NCBI GenBank assembly: GCA_022772305.1
Contig: JALFAQ010000021.1
Span: 1 to 64,000 of the forward strand
Source: Corynebacterium glucuronolyticum
Lineage (GTDB): Bacteria > Actinomycetota > Actinomycetes > Mycobacteriales > Mycobacteriaceae
DNA length: 64,000 nucleotides
Direction: 5' to 3'
Part shown: piece by piece, positions 26,207-35,976 of the stretch
Layout of the letters: each line of letters begins with the position of its first letter
How positions within the stretch are numbered: the first letter of the stretch is position 1
Translations under genes and position numbers: made by a program
The notes under the pieces: model-generated
What the model saw: the letters and a program-made list of their open reading frames with translations, nothing else
Databases searched by the model: none
What the model was told of the DNA's origin: nothing

Positions 26207-29200
26207 TGATGGAGCGTCCTTCCTCGGTGATCGGGCAGATGATGCGGTAGGCACAGGATCCGCAAAGCTTGTTGGGTAGCGCGGGAACGGTTGCACCGGA
26301 CGTGTTTTCCACTAACTGGCGCAGGTAGTCAAGAAGTATGGCGGCGTTTTCTTCGCTGAGCGGCTTTTGTCCAAGCTTCTTCGTGCATCGTGGGTACACA
26401 AGTTCGGCCCCACCACTGTGGAGTTCCCCTCCAGTGCCATCGTCGGTGACAAACTGCAGTGGCTTTTCGTTGAGGGCCGCATGATTGATACCGAGCTGGT
26501 ACACAGCCATCTGCGGGTGCGACTCCGCCTCTTGGTAGGCCGGAGCGCTCTTACCTGTTTTCAGGTCGTAAACCTTCATGCGACCTTCCGAGTCACGGTG
26601 GACGCGGTCGAGTCGACCCTTGATCTGAATCGGCGAACGATCAGGCATCTGTCCCACGGTCACGTGCATGGGGATTTCCACGCCAACAAGTTCACCGGCC
26701 AGATCGGACATTTTTTTGACGGTGTTTGCCATCACCTCAACGAACTCGTCTTCGTCTGCTTGTTCCTTCCACGGTGGCACTGTCCGGGAGGACAGGTAGG
26801 CATCCTTGACCAGTTGCTGTGCTTCCTCCCAGGCCTCATCGTCATCGGCAAGGTAAACAGATGCTTCCGCAAGCGCGTGGAGGAGGTTTCCTTCCCTCAG
26901 CGCAGGGCTTGATTCTGTTGGTGTGACTGAGTTGAGAACCATTCTCAACGGGCACTGTAAACCGGAATCCACCTGGCTGGGGCTTAGTGTTGCCGGTTCC
27001 CCCGGCGCGCGCAGCAGCTGGTGGTCTGTTGGAGCTGCAAGCCCCCACCAGTTAGTGGGATTGGCCTCGGAGAAGCCCGCGTTGGCAAGCCCCGCCAAGA
27101 TTCGTGCGGCCTGTTCTTTTTCTTCGTCGCTCGTTTCTGGGCTGACCACGGCCCGGCGAAGCTCGGCGATGAACGGGCGGGAGGACATGACGGCGAGATC
27201 GTCTGTCTCCTCTACTGTGGTGACAGTGAAGCTCTTATCCTTTTCGAGCTTCGTGACGAAGCGCGAGGGCTGTGGGAGCGGGGAGTCCTCTTCGACCGGA
27301 TTGACGGCGGTAACGATGAGAGTGTCGGTGGCGCGGGAGGTGACGAGCGAGAAGAGGCGTTCCTCCTCGTGCAAGCGTTCCCTCAGCCGATCGATGTAGG
27401 CCTCGGGGTCGACGTTTTCGTCCAGAAGATCAACGAGCTCTTCCTGGTCAAAAATCGTTCCTGTCAGTCCCAGGGAGGGCCAGGAATCATCGTCTGCACC
27501 GGCGAGGATAACGGTATTCCATTCATCATCAATTGCGCCATGTGCGGTAAGCAAAGCAACAGCCTTCTGCGCGACAACCTGCCGCTCGCGCACGCTGGTG
27601 GGCAGATCCTGCGTGGTCAGGTGCTCGATGAACCCCTCGAGGGAGGGTTGTTTGACGCGCTCGACGAAGTCGCCGGCGACATCGAAAAGCTCCATCATGG
27701 AGTTGAGGTCCCGGTTTGCCTGTGCCGCTGCGGGGCCACCCCCCAGGGCGGTGTACATCTTGGAGGTACCTAGCCCTGTGGCATCCCACACGGCCCAGAG
27801 CACGAGTTCGAGGCTTTCTCCCCGGTCAACAGCATCCGTACCTGCTTGGATCACGCCCCGCAGCTGGTCGAGCACGGATTCTGCTTGCTCCCCAAGTCGG
27901 GCATCCTCGGGGATAGATGTGGTTCCACGCACGACGGGGCCGAGCTCGCCGATTTCGCGCTGAATCCTGCGAAGTGTGATGGGATCTGCGCCACCAATGG
28001 GGCCGGTCGCCAGTTCGAGAATGTCTTCCTCTGTGCCGTTGCCCATCACGATGTCCACTGCTTGGAGCATCGCTTGAACGATGGACTGCTCGACGAGGAC
28101 GACGTCGGTGGAGTCGATGTGGACGGGAACGTCGGCGGTTGCCAGTGCGCGCTGTAGCGCAGGGATCTGACTGAGCGAGCGCGTGATGACCACCATGTCT
28201 TCCCAGGCCACGCCACGAAGAAGGTGCGCCTCTCGCAGTTCCCTGGCAACGACGGAAAAGTTATCTGCTGCGGTGTGCGTATAGATTATGCGCTTGTCTT
28301 CTGGCTGCCGAAAACTGCTGTGGAGGGAAATAACTCTCTTGCCTGTGTTTTTTTTCACGAGGTCTGCATTGGCTCCACGGAACGAGTACACGAGTCCAGC
28401 AGGGTTCCCGCCGACGACGAATATTGGGGTGCGCTCGCCAAGCATTTCCACCAGGCGTTGCGATAACGGGTCAAGGTGTTGGGCGTTATCGACAGCAAGG
28501 AAATCGTACTTTTCCTGCATCTTTTCCAAAAGATCTGGGTTGTTTTCCAGTGCCCGCACCGCCGTGATGAGTAGCTCGGAGGCGTTGAGGTGGTGCATCT
28601 GCTGGAGGTTCATCACCGCTGTGTATTCATCCAGGAACTTCCCGGCGGCCACCCACAGGGGTTTATTTTTTGCCTCGCCGAGGCGCTGCAAATCGGCAGC
28701 GTTTTTACCGCGCTCGCCCGCACGGAGGAGAAAATCCCTCAGACCACGTGCGAAGCCAACGTAATCTAGCGCTTCTACGCGTTCCTGTGGCCAGTATTCG
28801 CCACCAGCTTCTTGGTTGCCCTTCAACAACTCACGGATAACGGCATCCTGCTCAGCACCTGTCATGAGGCGGGGCATCGGTTCATTGTTGAGCATCGCCG
28901 CGTAATGGACGATGGAGAACGCCAGGGAGTGGACGCTCTGCGCGCGCTTAGATTCGGCTACGTACCTAGTCTCCTCTTCTGCTTTCTCTGCGCTCGCAAC
29001 AAGGTCTTCCCAGAGGGCTTCCTCAAAGGCGAGAGCACTGCGCTTGGAGTGAGTGATAATGAGCAGCCGATCGGGGTCCAGCCCAGCATGGAGCCGGGCG
29101 CGAGCAGCATCGCGGATCAAGCTGGTCACCCCAGCACCAGATTCGTCAGCGGTGATGAGGTAGGTGCCCTTTTCTCCGTTGAGAAGGGGCTGTGCCTCAT

Positions 29201-29267
29201 CCGGCCACTGCCGGTGTGGGGCATCGTGTTTCCGTGGGGGTACGAGCTTGAGCTGTGGTGCTGCCAT
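26190..29267 (-). CDS. adnA: AdnA, helicase-nuclease subunit with a degenerate ATPase site
   Basis: A 1025-residue partner of AdnB. The N-terminal motor is degenerate: the P-loop reads ADESGAGVTS, with Val47 in place of the catalytic lysine, and the Walker B position reads AVDNAQHL. The C-terminal nuclease looks intact, with GRLDRVHR and VYDLKTGK, and is framed by a Cys in SGLQCPLRM and the late CGSCAYRIIC, the four cysteines of the Fe-S nuclease cluster. This subunit would then contribute structure and one nuclease. ATG at 29267 lies 13 nt after the TIGR02569 stop, in a long operon. Confidence 0.9.
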   Translation of the reverse strand: MAAPQLKLVPPRKHDAPHRQWPDEAQPLLNGEKGTYLITADESGAGVTSLIRDAARARLHAGLDPDRLLIITHSKRSALAFEEALWEDLVASAEKAEEETRYVAESKRAQSVHSLAFSIVHYAAMLNNEPMPRLMTGAEQDAVIRELLKGNQEAGGEYWPQERVEALDYVGFARGLRDFLLRAGERGKNAADLQRLGEAKNKPLWVAAGKFLDEYTAVMNLQQMHHLNASELLITAVRALENNPDLLEKMQEKYDFLAVDNAQHLDPLSQRLVEMLGERTPIFVVGGNPAGLVYSFRGANADLVKKNTGKRVISLHSSFRQPEDKRIIYTHTAADNFSVVARELREAHLLRGVAWEDMVVITRSLSQIPALQRALATADVPVHIDSTDVVLVEQSIVQAMLQAVDIVMGNGTEEDILELATGPIGGADPITLRRIQREIGELGPVVRGTTSIPEDARLGEQAESVLDQLRGVIQAGTDAVDRGESLELVLWAVWDATGLGTSKMYTALGGGPAAAQANRDLNSMMELFDVAGDFVERVKQPSLEGFIEHLTTQDLPTSVRERQVVAQKAVALLTAHGAIDDEWNTVILAGADDDSWPSLGLTGTIFDQEELVDLLDENVDPEAYIDRLRERLHEEERLFSLVTSRATDTLIVTAVNPVEEDSPLPQPSRFVTKLEKDKSFTVTTVEETDDLAVMSSRPFIAELRRAVVSPETSDEEKEQAARILAGLANAGFSEANPTNWWGLAAPTDHQLLRAPGEPATLSPSQVDSGLQCPLRMVLNSVTPTESSPALREGNLLHALAEASVYLADDDEAWEEAQQLVKDAYLSSRTVPPWKEQADEDEFVEVMANTVKKMSDLAGELVGVEIPMHVTVGQMPDRSPIQIKGRLDRVHRDSEGRMKVYDLKTGKSAPAYQEAESHPQMAVYQLGINHAALNEKPLQFVTDDGTGGELHSGGAELVYPRCTKKLGQKPLSEENAAILLDYLRQLVENTSGATVPALPNKLCGSCAYRIICPITEEGRSINEVHG

Positions 29268-29280
29268 AGCCCCGATTATC

Positions 29281-30162
29281 TCACAGCAGCTCCTTCGCTA
29301 CCCGCACAATACTCGAACGACTGTTCGATCTCGACTGTGGGTGCAGCGCATGAATGTAGAGACGGTACAGGAGCGCCCGGTAGACGAGCTGCTGGAGGTT
29401 GTCCACGTGAGCGAACCTGTTGACAACACGGGCGGTTGTCGCCCCGGCGATGAGCGAATCGACAATCGCTAGCGCTGCCGTGTACCCGCGCGGGTGGGCA
29501 ACCGGAACGATGTCGGTGACTGTCGGCTCCTGTCCATCGGCAAAAATGGTCGTGGCAAACATGTCCGCGTGTGTAACCTGGTTCGGGGCATCGATGGGTT
29601 CGAGGCGCTCAATGGCATCGGCCGCCAGGCTCAAGGCCACTAGCTGGCTTTCATCCGCCTGCGCGCGCACATTGAGGCCCGCATCCAGGACACTCCCGGG
29701 ATCTTCGGCCCATGCCGCAAGATCTGCGAGGTCAAAGAAATCCGACTCCATGCGGCACTCCCCCATCTGCGTGGGGAAGATATCTGGCAAGGGGACCTCG
29801 GCGAGCGCGTCGTCGAGATGAAGGGCAGCGAGGATGACTTCATCGGCGCGATCGGTCAGCACACCCGGGTGGAATTCCGTCGCCTTCCATCCGGCAACGA
29901 CGAGGCGGTTATCGGAGGAGCGGACGGAGCGGGCGAGGGTAACATCCTGTACCTTCAGAGTTTCGCGCGCGGCGGCCGACCAGTTTGCGCGTTCAACATT
30001 GACCACCGGGGCAACGACGATGTCCCCCACGTGGATGCCGTGATCCCAGACTGCGCCGGCATATGTTGCCTGCGCGCGCTGCGCCTCCGATCCCATGTGC
30101 GCAGAAAACGCCCGCTGCACGACGGTAGGCACGTAGGAAATGGCGGACGGCTTAGTTGGCAT
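29281..30162 (-). CDS. TIGR02569 family actinobacterial protein
   Basis: A 293-residue soluble protein of the TIGR02569 family, known only from actinobacteria and of unknown function. It includes the conserved WKATEFHPG segment and an Asn/Asp-containing THADMFAT stretch that recalls aminoglycoside-phosphotransferase-type kinases, though no clear kinase site could be assigned. ATG at 30162 overlaps the moeZ stop by 11 nt; the open frame upstream to 30303 is moeZ sequence in another phase. It precedes adnA by 13 nt. Confidence 0.8.
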   Translation of the reverse strand: MPTKPSAISYVPTVVQRAFSAHMGSEAQRAQATYAGAVWDHGIHVGDIVVAPVVNVERANWSAAARETLKVQDVTLARSVRSSDNRLVVAGWKATEFHPGVLTDRADEVILAALHLDDALAEVPLPDIFPTQMGECRMESDFFDLADLAAWAEDPGSVLDAGLNVRAQADESQLVALSLAADAIERLEPIDAPNQVTHADMFATTIFADGQEPTVTDIVPVAHPRGYTAALAIVDSLIAGATTARVVNRFAHVDNLQQLVYRALLYRLYIHALHPQSRSNSRSSIVRVAKELL

Positions 30163-31303
30163 AGGTCCACCACCGGTTGATTCCACCTGCAAGGCTGACC
30201 GGGTTGGTGAAGCCAGCCTGTTCGAGAATGTCCGCAGCCTCCAGTGAGCGGACGCCACCGGCGCAGTACAAGGCGAGGGAGGTGTCACGAGGAACGTCGG
30301 CAAGCTCCCCCAGGTCGCCGGCGCGGAGCCTACTCAGGGGAACTCCGATAGCCCCCGGAAGCTGACCGCCTTCCCATTCCCGAGGCTCGCGAACGTCGAC
30401 AAGCATTGCCCCCTTGTCCGTCAGTTCCTTGTATGTGAGAATGTCCTGCTCAGTGACCACGGTGTTCTCCTTATTGCCTGTCGTACACGCACTCGCCAGA
30501 GTCGCCGCGGCGCGTGCCTGAATTCTTTGTTGGGTTTCCGGACGCGGAGCAATGGCGTAATGCGAAAGTGTTGCACTCCTACCGTCCCACACCGCCAGCT
30601 TTCCGTAGAGTGGCTCGCCGATACCGGTGATGAGCTTGATCGCTTCGTTCGCCATCATCGTTCCAAGCACTCCGGGAAGAACGCCGAGGACACCACCTTC
30701 TGCACAGTTTTGAACGGTTCCCGGCGTGGGTGGTTCCGGAAAGATATCGCGCAGGGTGATGGCCCCGTCGAAGACGGAAAGCTGCCCGGAGAAGCGGTTG
30801 ATGGAGCCCCACACGAGCGGGGTGTCTGCGCGGGCGCACGCGTCGGCGACGGTGTAGCGCGTCTCGAAATTGTCGCAGCCGTCGCACACGACATCGTAGC
30901 CCGCTATCACCTCGTCGACGTTGTCTTCGGTGAGCGGATAATCGTAGGTGCTGATGTCGACGAAGGGGTTGAGCTTGTCGACGAACTCCCGTGCCGAGTC
31001 TGTCTTCTTCCGGCCGATGGTCTCACTGTTGTGGATGACCTGGCGTTGCAGGTTAGTCTCATCGACGACATCGAAATCAATGATCCCGATGGTGCCGACA
31101 CCAGCAGCGGCGAGGTATTCGATCACGGGCGAACCGAGACCGCCAGCACCGATGCTCAAAACCTTGGCTCCGTAGAGCCGCTGTTGGCCCGTCAGCCCGA
31201 AGCCGGGGAGGGTGAAGTGGCGGGCGTAGCGCAGGCCAGCCCCGTGGGGCAGCTCCTTCGGCGCGACGGGAACCCGCGACGAGTGCAGCGTTGTGCTTGC
31301 CAT
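30152..31303 (-). CDS. moeZ: MoeZ-type E1-like adenylyltransferase/sulfurtransferase
   Basis: A 383-residue two-domain protein. The N-terminal ThiF/MoeB domain has the nucleotide loop GAGGLGSP, GCDNF, and the catalytic cysteine in CAEGGVLGVLPG. The C-terminal rhodanese domain has its active cysteine in LYCAGGVRS. MoeZ activates ThiS/MoaD-like carrier proteins at their C-terminus and thiolates them for cysteine, thiamine or molybdopterin synthesis. The paired CxxC zinc sites of E. coli MoeB are missing (the first reads LRDIFPEPP). The start is ATG at 31303. It appears to head the minus-strand repair operon. Confidence 0.88.
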   Translation of the reverse strand: MASTTLHSSRVPVAPKELPHGAGLRYARHFTLPGFGLTGQQRLYGAKVLSIGAGGLGSPVIEYLAAAGVGTIGIIDFDVVDETNLQRQVIHNSETIGRKKTDSAREFVDKLNPFVDISTYDYPLTEDNVDEVIAGYDVVCDGCDNFETRYTVADACARADTPLVWGSINRFSGQLSVFDGAITLRDIFPEPPTPGTVQNCAEGGVLGVLPGVLGTMMANEAIKLITGIGEPLYGKLAVWDGRSATLSHYAIAPRPETQQRIQARAAATLASACTTGNKENTVVTEQDILTYKELTDKGAMLVDVREPREWEGGQLPGAIGVPLSRLRAGDLGELADVPRDTSLALYCAGGVRSLEAADILEQAGFTNPVSLAGGINRWWTYAN

Positions 31304-31404
31304 TAGTGCTTTTCCTCCTCCATTTTGTCCATCTTCTCCGCCTTTCCTACCCGCTTACTTTCTACACGCTTAATACGCGGACGCTTCCGACCCCGAAGGC
31401 GACG

Positions 31405-32283
31405 CTAGGCGTGCGGGAACGGCCACGGATTGTAGCGACACGTCTTGTTGTCATCTGGGTACGGACCGTCCGGGGAGATGCTGAACATCTCGGAATTATT
31501 GAGGCTCAACGTCTGCTGCATCATGATCGGTGCGAGTTCACCGTCCACGCCACAGGGCATGTGTTCGGCGAAGCCAATGGCGTGGCCGATCTCGTGGTTG
31601 ACAACGTACTGGCGGTAGGAACCGATATCTCCGGCAAACACACTCGTGCCCCGCACCCAGCGGGACTCGTTAATGAGAACCCGGTTACCGATGCTTGTGT
31701 AGCAGCTCGTTTCCTTGCCGATTTCCGCGCCACACCCCTCGTGGGTAGTGTTCACACTGGTGAGCTGAACGGTAAAATCCGGCTCCTCATTTTCATCCAC
31801 ATGCTGGAAGGCAAACTTCTCGTCGTGGATCCAGCTCTTGGGGTTCTTGAGGGTGGCATCGACCATGGCGGCGAAGGATTCGTCGCCACCGTAGCCATCC
31901 GTGTTCACACCGTTTTCCACCTGCACGATGTACGTGAAGGTCTTTTCCGTTCCGGTGCCAACCTTGGGCTGGGGAGAACCGACAGTACGGAAGGTGTTTT
32001 CTCCCTGCATGGTGTAGGCACCACCGGCGGGAAGCGTGCCACCGGGAAGCTTGGCGATGTCTTCCTTGGCGGGGTCGGGAGCGGCCATCGTCGGGCCTTC
32101 CTCCACGGTGACCACGCCGGATTTCGACGTTGTGGTTGAGGGTTCGGTGGGGTCGCTGGCGATGATGTCGACGACGACCCACAGCGTCAGCACGATGAGA
32201 ACCGGGATGGCGTACGCCCGCCAGCCAAATTGTTGCGCGAACCGCACGAGCAGCGATTCGTCCCGGCTATGCCTGTCTGCCAT
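31405..32283 (-). CDS. DUF3152 membrane-anchored metzincin-like protein
   Basis: A 292-residue protein. An N-terminal cytoplasmic stretch leads to one membrane helix (about residues 24-42), and the DUF3152 domain faces outside. It carries HEIGHAIGFAEH, an exact metzincin zinc site HExxHxxGxxxH, followed by a PIMMQQ Met-turn. Two cysteine pairs fit an oxidising compartment. DUF3152 is actinobacterial, and no substrate is known. The start is ATG at 32283, with AAAGGA 6 nt upstream; the frame to 32589 lacks a site and would precede the anchor by 100 residues. Confidence 0.85.
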   Translation of the reverse strand: MADRHSRDESLLVRFAQQFGWRAYAIPVLIVLTLWVVVDIIASDPTEPSTTTSKSGVVTVEEGPTMAAPDPAKEDIAKLPGGTLPAGGAYTMQGENTFRTVGSPQPKVGTGTEKTFTYIVQVENGVNTDGYGGDESFAAMVDATLKNPKSWIHDEKFAFQHVDENEEPDFTVQLTSVNTTHEGCGAEIGKETSCYTSIGNRVLINESRWVRGTSVFAGDIGSYRQYVVNHEIGHAIGFAEHMPCGVDGELAPIMMQQTLSLNNSEMFSISPDGPYPDDNKTCRYNPWPFPHA

Positions 32284-32662
32284 CGGTTTTCCTTTACCTC
32301 TCACCACAACGCTCACGGGTGCGCACACGCAATGTAAGCACCCTTTGTCGCCGGCCCGTGCAGAGCCGGTTTTTCCTAGGTTACATAGTACAAACGGCAC
32401 CACTACTCCCCGGGCAGGCACCGCCGAGCGCCCACGAACCAGAAGAAATGCACCAGCGTGCCCACCTGATGGCGGAGAATCCTGGGAGGTTGAGATCCGG
32501 ATACAGCTGCACCGTGGAGAAAACGTAGCGAGAAAACGCCACGTTGCTACACACCGAAACCGGCTTAAGCTCGTAGGGTTAAGCGCCAAAATGTGTGTCT
32601 GAAGGGAGCTGTTTTTTTCTTGTGAACTGGCGGAATAATGATGTTACGCTCTCAGAAGGTCG
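32284..32662. other. Gene-free interval upstream of the DUF3152 gene
   Basis: Apart from the short leader of the DUF3152 gene, no gene, repeat or structured RNA was recognised on either strand. It must contain that gene's promoter. The DUF3107 terminator closes it on the right. Confidence 0.4.
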
Positions 32663-32708
32663 CGAAAACCCCGGTGTCCTCCTCTACTGCGAGGAGTACA
32701 ACCGGGGC
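32663..32708 (-). terminator. Intrinsic terminator of the DUF3107 gene
   Basis: On the minus strand the stem CCCCGGT, then CTCCTC, pairs with GAGGAG, then ACCGGGG, with a small internal bulge. TTTTCG follows. It lies just past the DUF3107 stop. Confidence 0.75.
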
Positions 32709-32726
32709 TGAAAGTAGAAAGGAAAC

Positions 32727-32951
32727 CTAGCTGGAGAAGCCGACGGGACGGTTGGTCTCAGTACCGATTTCTACGTAGGCAATTGCCGACTGACGGACCG
32801 TAAACTGACGCCCCTTGGTGTCGGTGAATTCTACGGTGGCCTCGTCGTTGCTCATAGCGTTGCGCAGGCGCTCTTCCACGGATGCCTTTTCCTCGTCGGT
32901 ATTAAAGGAGAGTTCGCGGGCGGAATCCGTAAAACCAATCTTGATGTTCAT
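32727..32951 (-). CDS. DUF3107 family protein (Rv3208A/TB9.4-like)
   Basis: A 74-residue soluble protein that starts MNIKIGFTDSARELSF and ends YVEIGTETNRPVGFSS, both conserved ends of DUF3107. It is a small beta-rich protein found across actinobacteria, without known function. ATG at 32951 follows a GAAAGGATG. It is monocistronic with its own terminator and lies opposite the DEAD-box helicase gene, as in mycobacteria. Confidence 0.88.
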   Translation of the reverse strand: MNIKIGFTDSARELSFNTDEEKASVEERLRNAMSNDEATVEFTDTKGRQFTVRQSAIAYVEIGTETNRPVGFSS

Positions 32952-33231
32952 GTGTATGCGTCATCCTTTCTCTTACGGGGCATCGGCCCACGTTATTTTC
33001 TACGTGATTTTTCTTTTGTCGCAGTAAAGCTACCGAGGAATCCAACGGCACGAGCCGTCTGGAAACGGAGTTTCCGCGTCCTGCACCCAACCATAGTGGA
33101 ATCTGCCCGTCCACCTTGCCCCAGATCCGCTCTGTTCGCTGCAGGCGGACGCAGTCTGCCGCGCATGTGCCTCCGGCAGGAAGATAGATGCAGATAGTTT
33201 CTGCTACTAAGAGACGATAGAATACCGTTTT

Positions 33232-34605
33232 GTGTCCACTTCAAACGAAAATCCCACGTTCATAGAGCTCGGCGTTGCACAGGAAATTACTGATGCGCTC
33301 GCCACGCAATCCATCGTCGATACGTTTGCAATTCAGGCACTGACCTTGCCGATTGCACTCGAAGGGCGAGATCTCATTGGGCAGGCCCGCACCGGCATGG
33401 GCAAGACGTTGGGGTTCGGCGTTCCTGTGCTGGATCGCATTTTTGATGACGCGGACATCGAGGAACTCGATGGCACCCCGCGTGCCCTCATCGTCGTGCC
33501 GACACGCGAGCTGTGTGTGCAGGTCGGCGAGGATCTGGAGCGCGCTGCCATCAACCTGCCCGTCCGCGTGACCACCATTTACGGTGGCACTCCGTATGAG
33601 GAGCAGGAAAAGGCGCTGAAGGACGGCACCGACCTCGTGGTTGGCACTCCCGGTCGCCTCATCGACCTTTTCAACCGCGGGGTGCTACGGTTGGACACTG
33701 TACGCATCCTCGTCCTTGATGAGGCCGACGAGATGTTGGATCTCGGCTTCCTGCCAGCGATTGAGAAGATCATCGCCGGTATCACCGCGGAACACCAGAC
33801 GATGCTCTTCTCCGCGACGATGCCGGATGCCATCCTCGGACTTGCCCGTGGCTTCATGAACAAGCCGGTCCACATCCGCGCAGAGATGTCCGGTGAGGCG
33901 GAAACGAACGCCACTACCAAACAGGTTGTGTTCAAGTCTCACCGGATGGATAAGGTTGCTGTCATTTCGCGCGTGCTGCAGGCTCGCGGGCGTGGTCGCA
34001 CCATTATTTTCGTTCGTACCAAGCGTTCGGCGGCGGAGGTGGCCCGCGGTCTCGCCGGTGCCGGGTTCAAGGTAGCAAGTGTTCACGGCGATATGAGCCA
34101 GTCTGCCCGCGAGCGTTCCTTGCAGGGCTTTAGGGATGGTGTCGTGGACATCCTCGTTGCCACCGACGTGGCCGCCCGTGGCATCGATATCGACGATGTC
34201 ACACACGTCATCAACTACCAGACCCCGGATGACGAGCTCACCTACGTACACCGCATTGGTCGCACAGGCCGCGCTGGTCACACCGGCACCGCGGTGACTC
34301 TCGTGGGCTACGACGAGCTACCCAAGTGGAAGCTCATCAACGACGAGCTGGGCCTGGGTAAAGACGAACTCCCCGAGTGGTTCTCTACCTCCCCTGAGCT
34401 GTACGAGGAACTCGACATTCCTGAAGGTGCTGACAGCACGGTGGGCGAATCGCGCCCTGTCTTCGGCATGGACCATTCCAGCCGCCGTGGTCATGGCGGA
34501 CGTGGCGGCCGCGGCGGACGTAACGGACGAGGTGACCGTGGTGGCCACGATGGCGGGCGCTCCCGCGGCGGTCGCCGTGGTGGCCGTGGAGGCCGTCGCC
34601 ACTAA
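33232..34605 (+). CDS. DEAD-box RNA helicase (RhlE/Rv3211-like)
   Basis: A 457-residue helicase with Q-motif context, Walker A ARTGMGKT, PTRELCVQ, the DEAD motif in VLDEADEML, the SAT motif FSATMP, and HRIGRTGRAG. The last 60 residues are an RGG-like Arg/Gly/His/Asp tail typical of RNA-binding extensions. The usual role is remodelling structured RNA during ribosome assembly, decay or cold growth. It begins with GTG at 33232, and the PQQ-like gene follows closely, so the two may be co-transcribed. Confidence 0.9.
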   Translation: MSTSNENPTFIELGVAQEITDALATQSIVDTFAIQALTLPIALEGRDLIGQARTGMGKTLGFGVPVLDRIFDDADIEELDGTPRALIVVPTRELCVQVGEDLERAAINLPVRVTTIYGGTPYEEQEKALKDGTDLVVGTPGRLIDLFNRGVLRLDTVRILVLDEADEMLDLGFLPAIEKIIAGITAEHQTMLFSATMPDAILGLARGFMNKPVHIRAEMSGEAETNATTKQVVFKSHRMDKVAVISRVLQARGRGRTIIFVRTKRSAAEVARGLAGAGFKVASVHGDMSQSARERSLQGFRDGVVDILVATDVAARGIDIDDVTHVINYQTPDDELTYVHRIGRTGRAGHTGTAVTLVGYDELPKWKLINDELGLGKDELPEWFSTSPELYEELDIPEGADSTVGESRPVFGMDHSSRRGHGGRGGRGGRNGRGDRGGHDGGRSRGGRRGGRGGRRH

Positions 34606-34701
34606 GGTGACGTGGGGCTGCCCCCACTAAACTACCAACCGCGGGGCTCACAAGGCCTCGGATTCCATGGACGTACTGGACGCGAAAAGGATACCGACGC
34701 T

Positions 34702-35910
34702 TTGAACAAGAACACGCTTGCTGTCACCGCGCTTACCGTCGCTGCGGCCATTGGCGTGGGAACGGTCTACGCCACCGCGCCCGCCCGACACTCCCACTTG
34801 GAAGCGACGGGTGTGCCCGTGAGCGAGCCAGGACAACTGGGGACGGTGCCACGTACGGTATCTGAAGCGTTCCGGATCACCGATTCCGCCGAGCCTGCCC
34901 GGCACCACCCCATCGAGTCACAGGGCGTGGTGATTGGGACCGAGGATGGCACGGTTACGGCCTATGATTCCGCCACCGGTGACACGCTGTGGACGTACGA
35001 GCGCGACCTGCCCTTGTGCATGGTGACGCAGCTCGACGGAGCCGTCGTTGCCACGTACAAGAACAATGCGGGGTGCGGTGATGTCACCTCTATCCGGTTC
35101 ACGGAGGGGACGTACAAGGACACGCGTTCCGCCCCCGCACCAGATGAGGTCTCCCCCATCTTCTCCAACTCCTACGTGGGCACGGTGTCGCCTGAGGCCG
35201 TCGAACTGTGGCGAAACGACCTCGTCCGCACCGTCATCTACGGGGATATCCCCAACCCGCAGGAGCCGAAGTTCCAGCCACACGCCGATTGCACGATTAC
35301 CTCGGCGCTGACGCGCACGAAGCTGCTGGCACTGACGGAGACGTGCCCCGATGGCAAGACTTGGCTGCGCCTACAGAGCTCGAAGCCGGAGGATTCCCGC
35401 AAGCCCGAGGTATCCGGCGATGTGGAACTCACCCCCGGCTCGTACCTCGTCGCTGTCGGCGAGGACACGGCATCTGTGCTGTCCCCCGCAGGTGAGGGCC
35501 ATGCATCCAACTTCTTTCTCTCCTACAACAAGGAAGGGAAATCGATGGGGTTCTCGCCGACGAGCGCCACCATCACCCCTGACTCGGAGATTTTCACGCC
35601 AGCTGTAGGCGACCTGCCACACAACATGTCGTGGTTTGATGGCTCGGCTCTCCACCTTTTTGAACCCACCCGCCTGGTGGAGGAATACACACTCGACGAC
35701 GCTATCGGCACGGGTGATGCGGTGGGAGAGAAGATTCTCGTCCCCGTCGAGGGCGGGATCGCCGTCTACGATTTGCCGCAGACCACGCCGGAATACGTCA
35801 TTCCTGTTGACCGCGGTGACTACACGGGACCGGTACATGTGCGGATAACGGGGAAAACAATCGTCGAAAAGCGTGGAGATACCGTCGTCGCGCTTACCCC
35901 AAGCGTGTAG
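34702..35910 (+). CDS. Membrane-anchored PQQ-like beta-propeller protein (Rv3212-like)
   Basis: A protein of about 402 residues with an N-terminal membrane segment (LAVTALTVAAAIGVGTVYA). The outside domain carries PQQ-like beta-propeller repeats, visible as GTVTAYDSATGDTLWTYERD. The start is likely TTG at 34702, with AAAAGG about 11 nt upstream; an in-frame ATG at 34612 immediately follows the helicase and would delay the anchor by 30 residues. Gene order after the helicase matches Rv3211-Rv3212. Function is unknown. Confidence 0.75.
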   Translation: MNKNTLAVTALTVAAAIGVGTVYATAPARHSHLEATGVPVSEPGQLGTVPRTVSEAFRITDSAEPARHHPIESQGVVIGTEDGTVTAYDSATGDTLWTYERDLPLCMVTQLDGAVVATYKNNAGCGDVTSIRFTEGTYKDTRSAPAPDEVSPIFSNSYVGTVSPEAVELWRNDLVRTVIYGDIPNPQEPKFQPHADCTITSALTRTKLLALTETCPDGKTWLRLQSSKPEDSRKPEVSGDVELTPGSYLVAVGEDTASVLSPAGEGHASNFFLSYNKEGKSMGFSPTSATITPDSEIFTPAVGDLPHNMSWFDGSALHLFEPTRLVEEYTLDDAIGTGDAVGEKILVPVEGGIAVYDLPQTTPEYVIPVDRGDYTGPVHVRITGKTIVEKRGDTVVALTPSV

Positions 35911-35976
35911 GAGACGCCCACTCCCGTGCTTCCTCACAGTGCGCGGGCTGTGTGGACTGAGACTGTCGGCGAGCTA

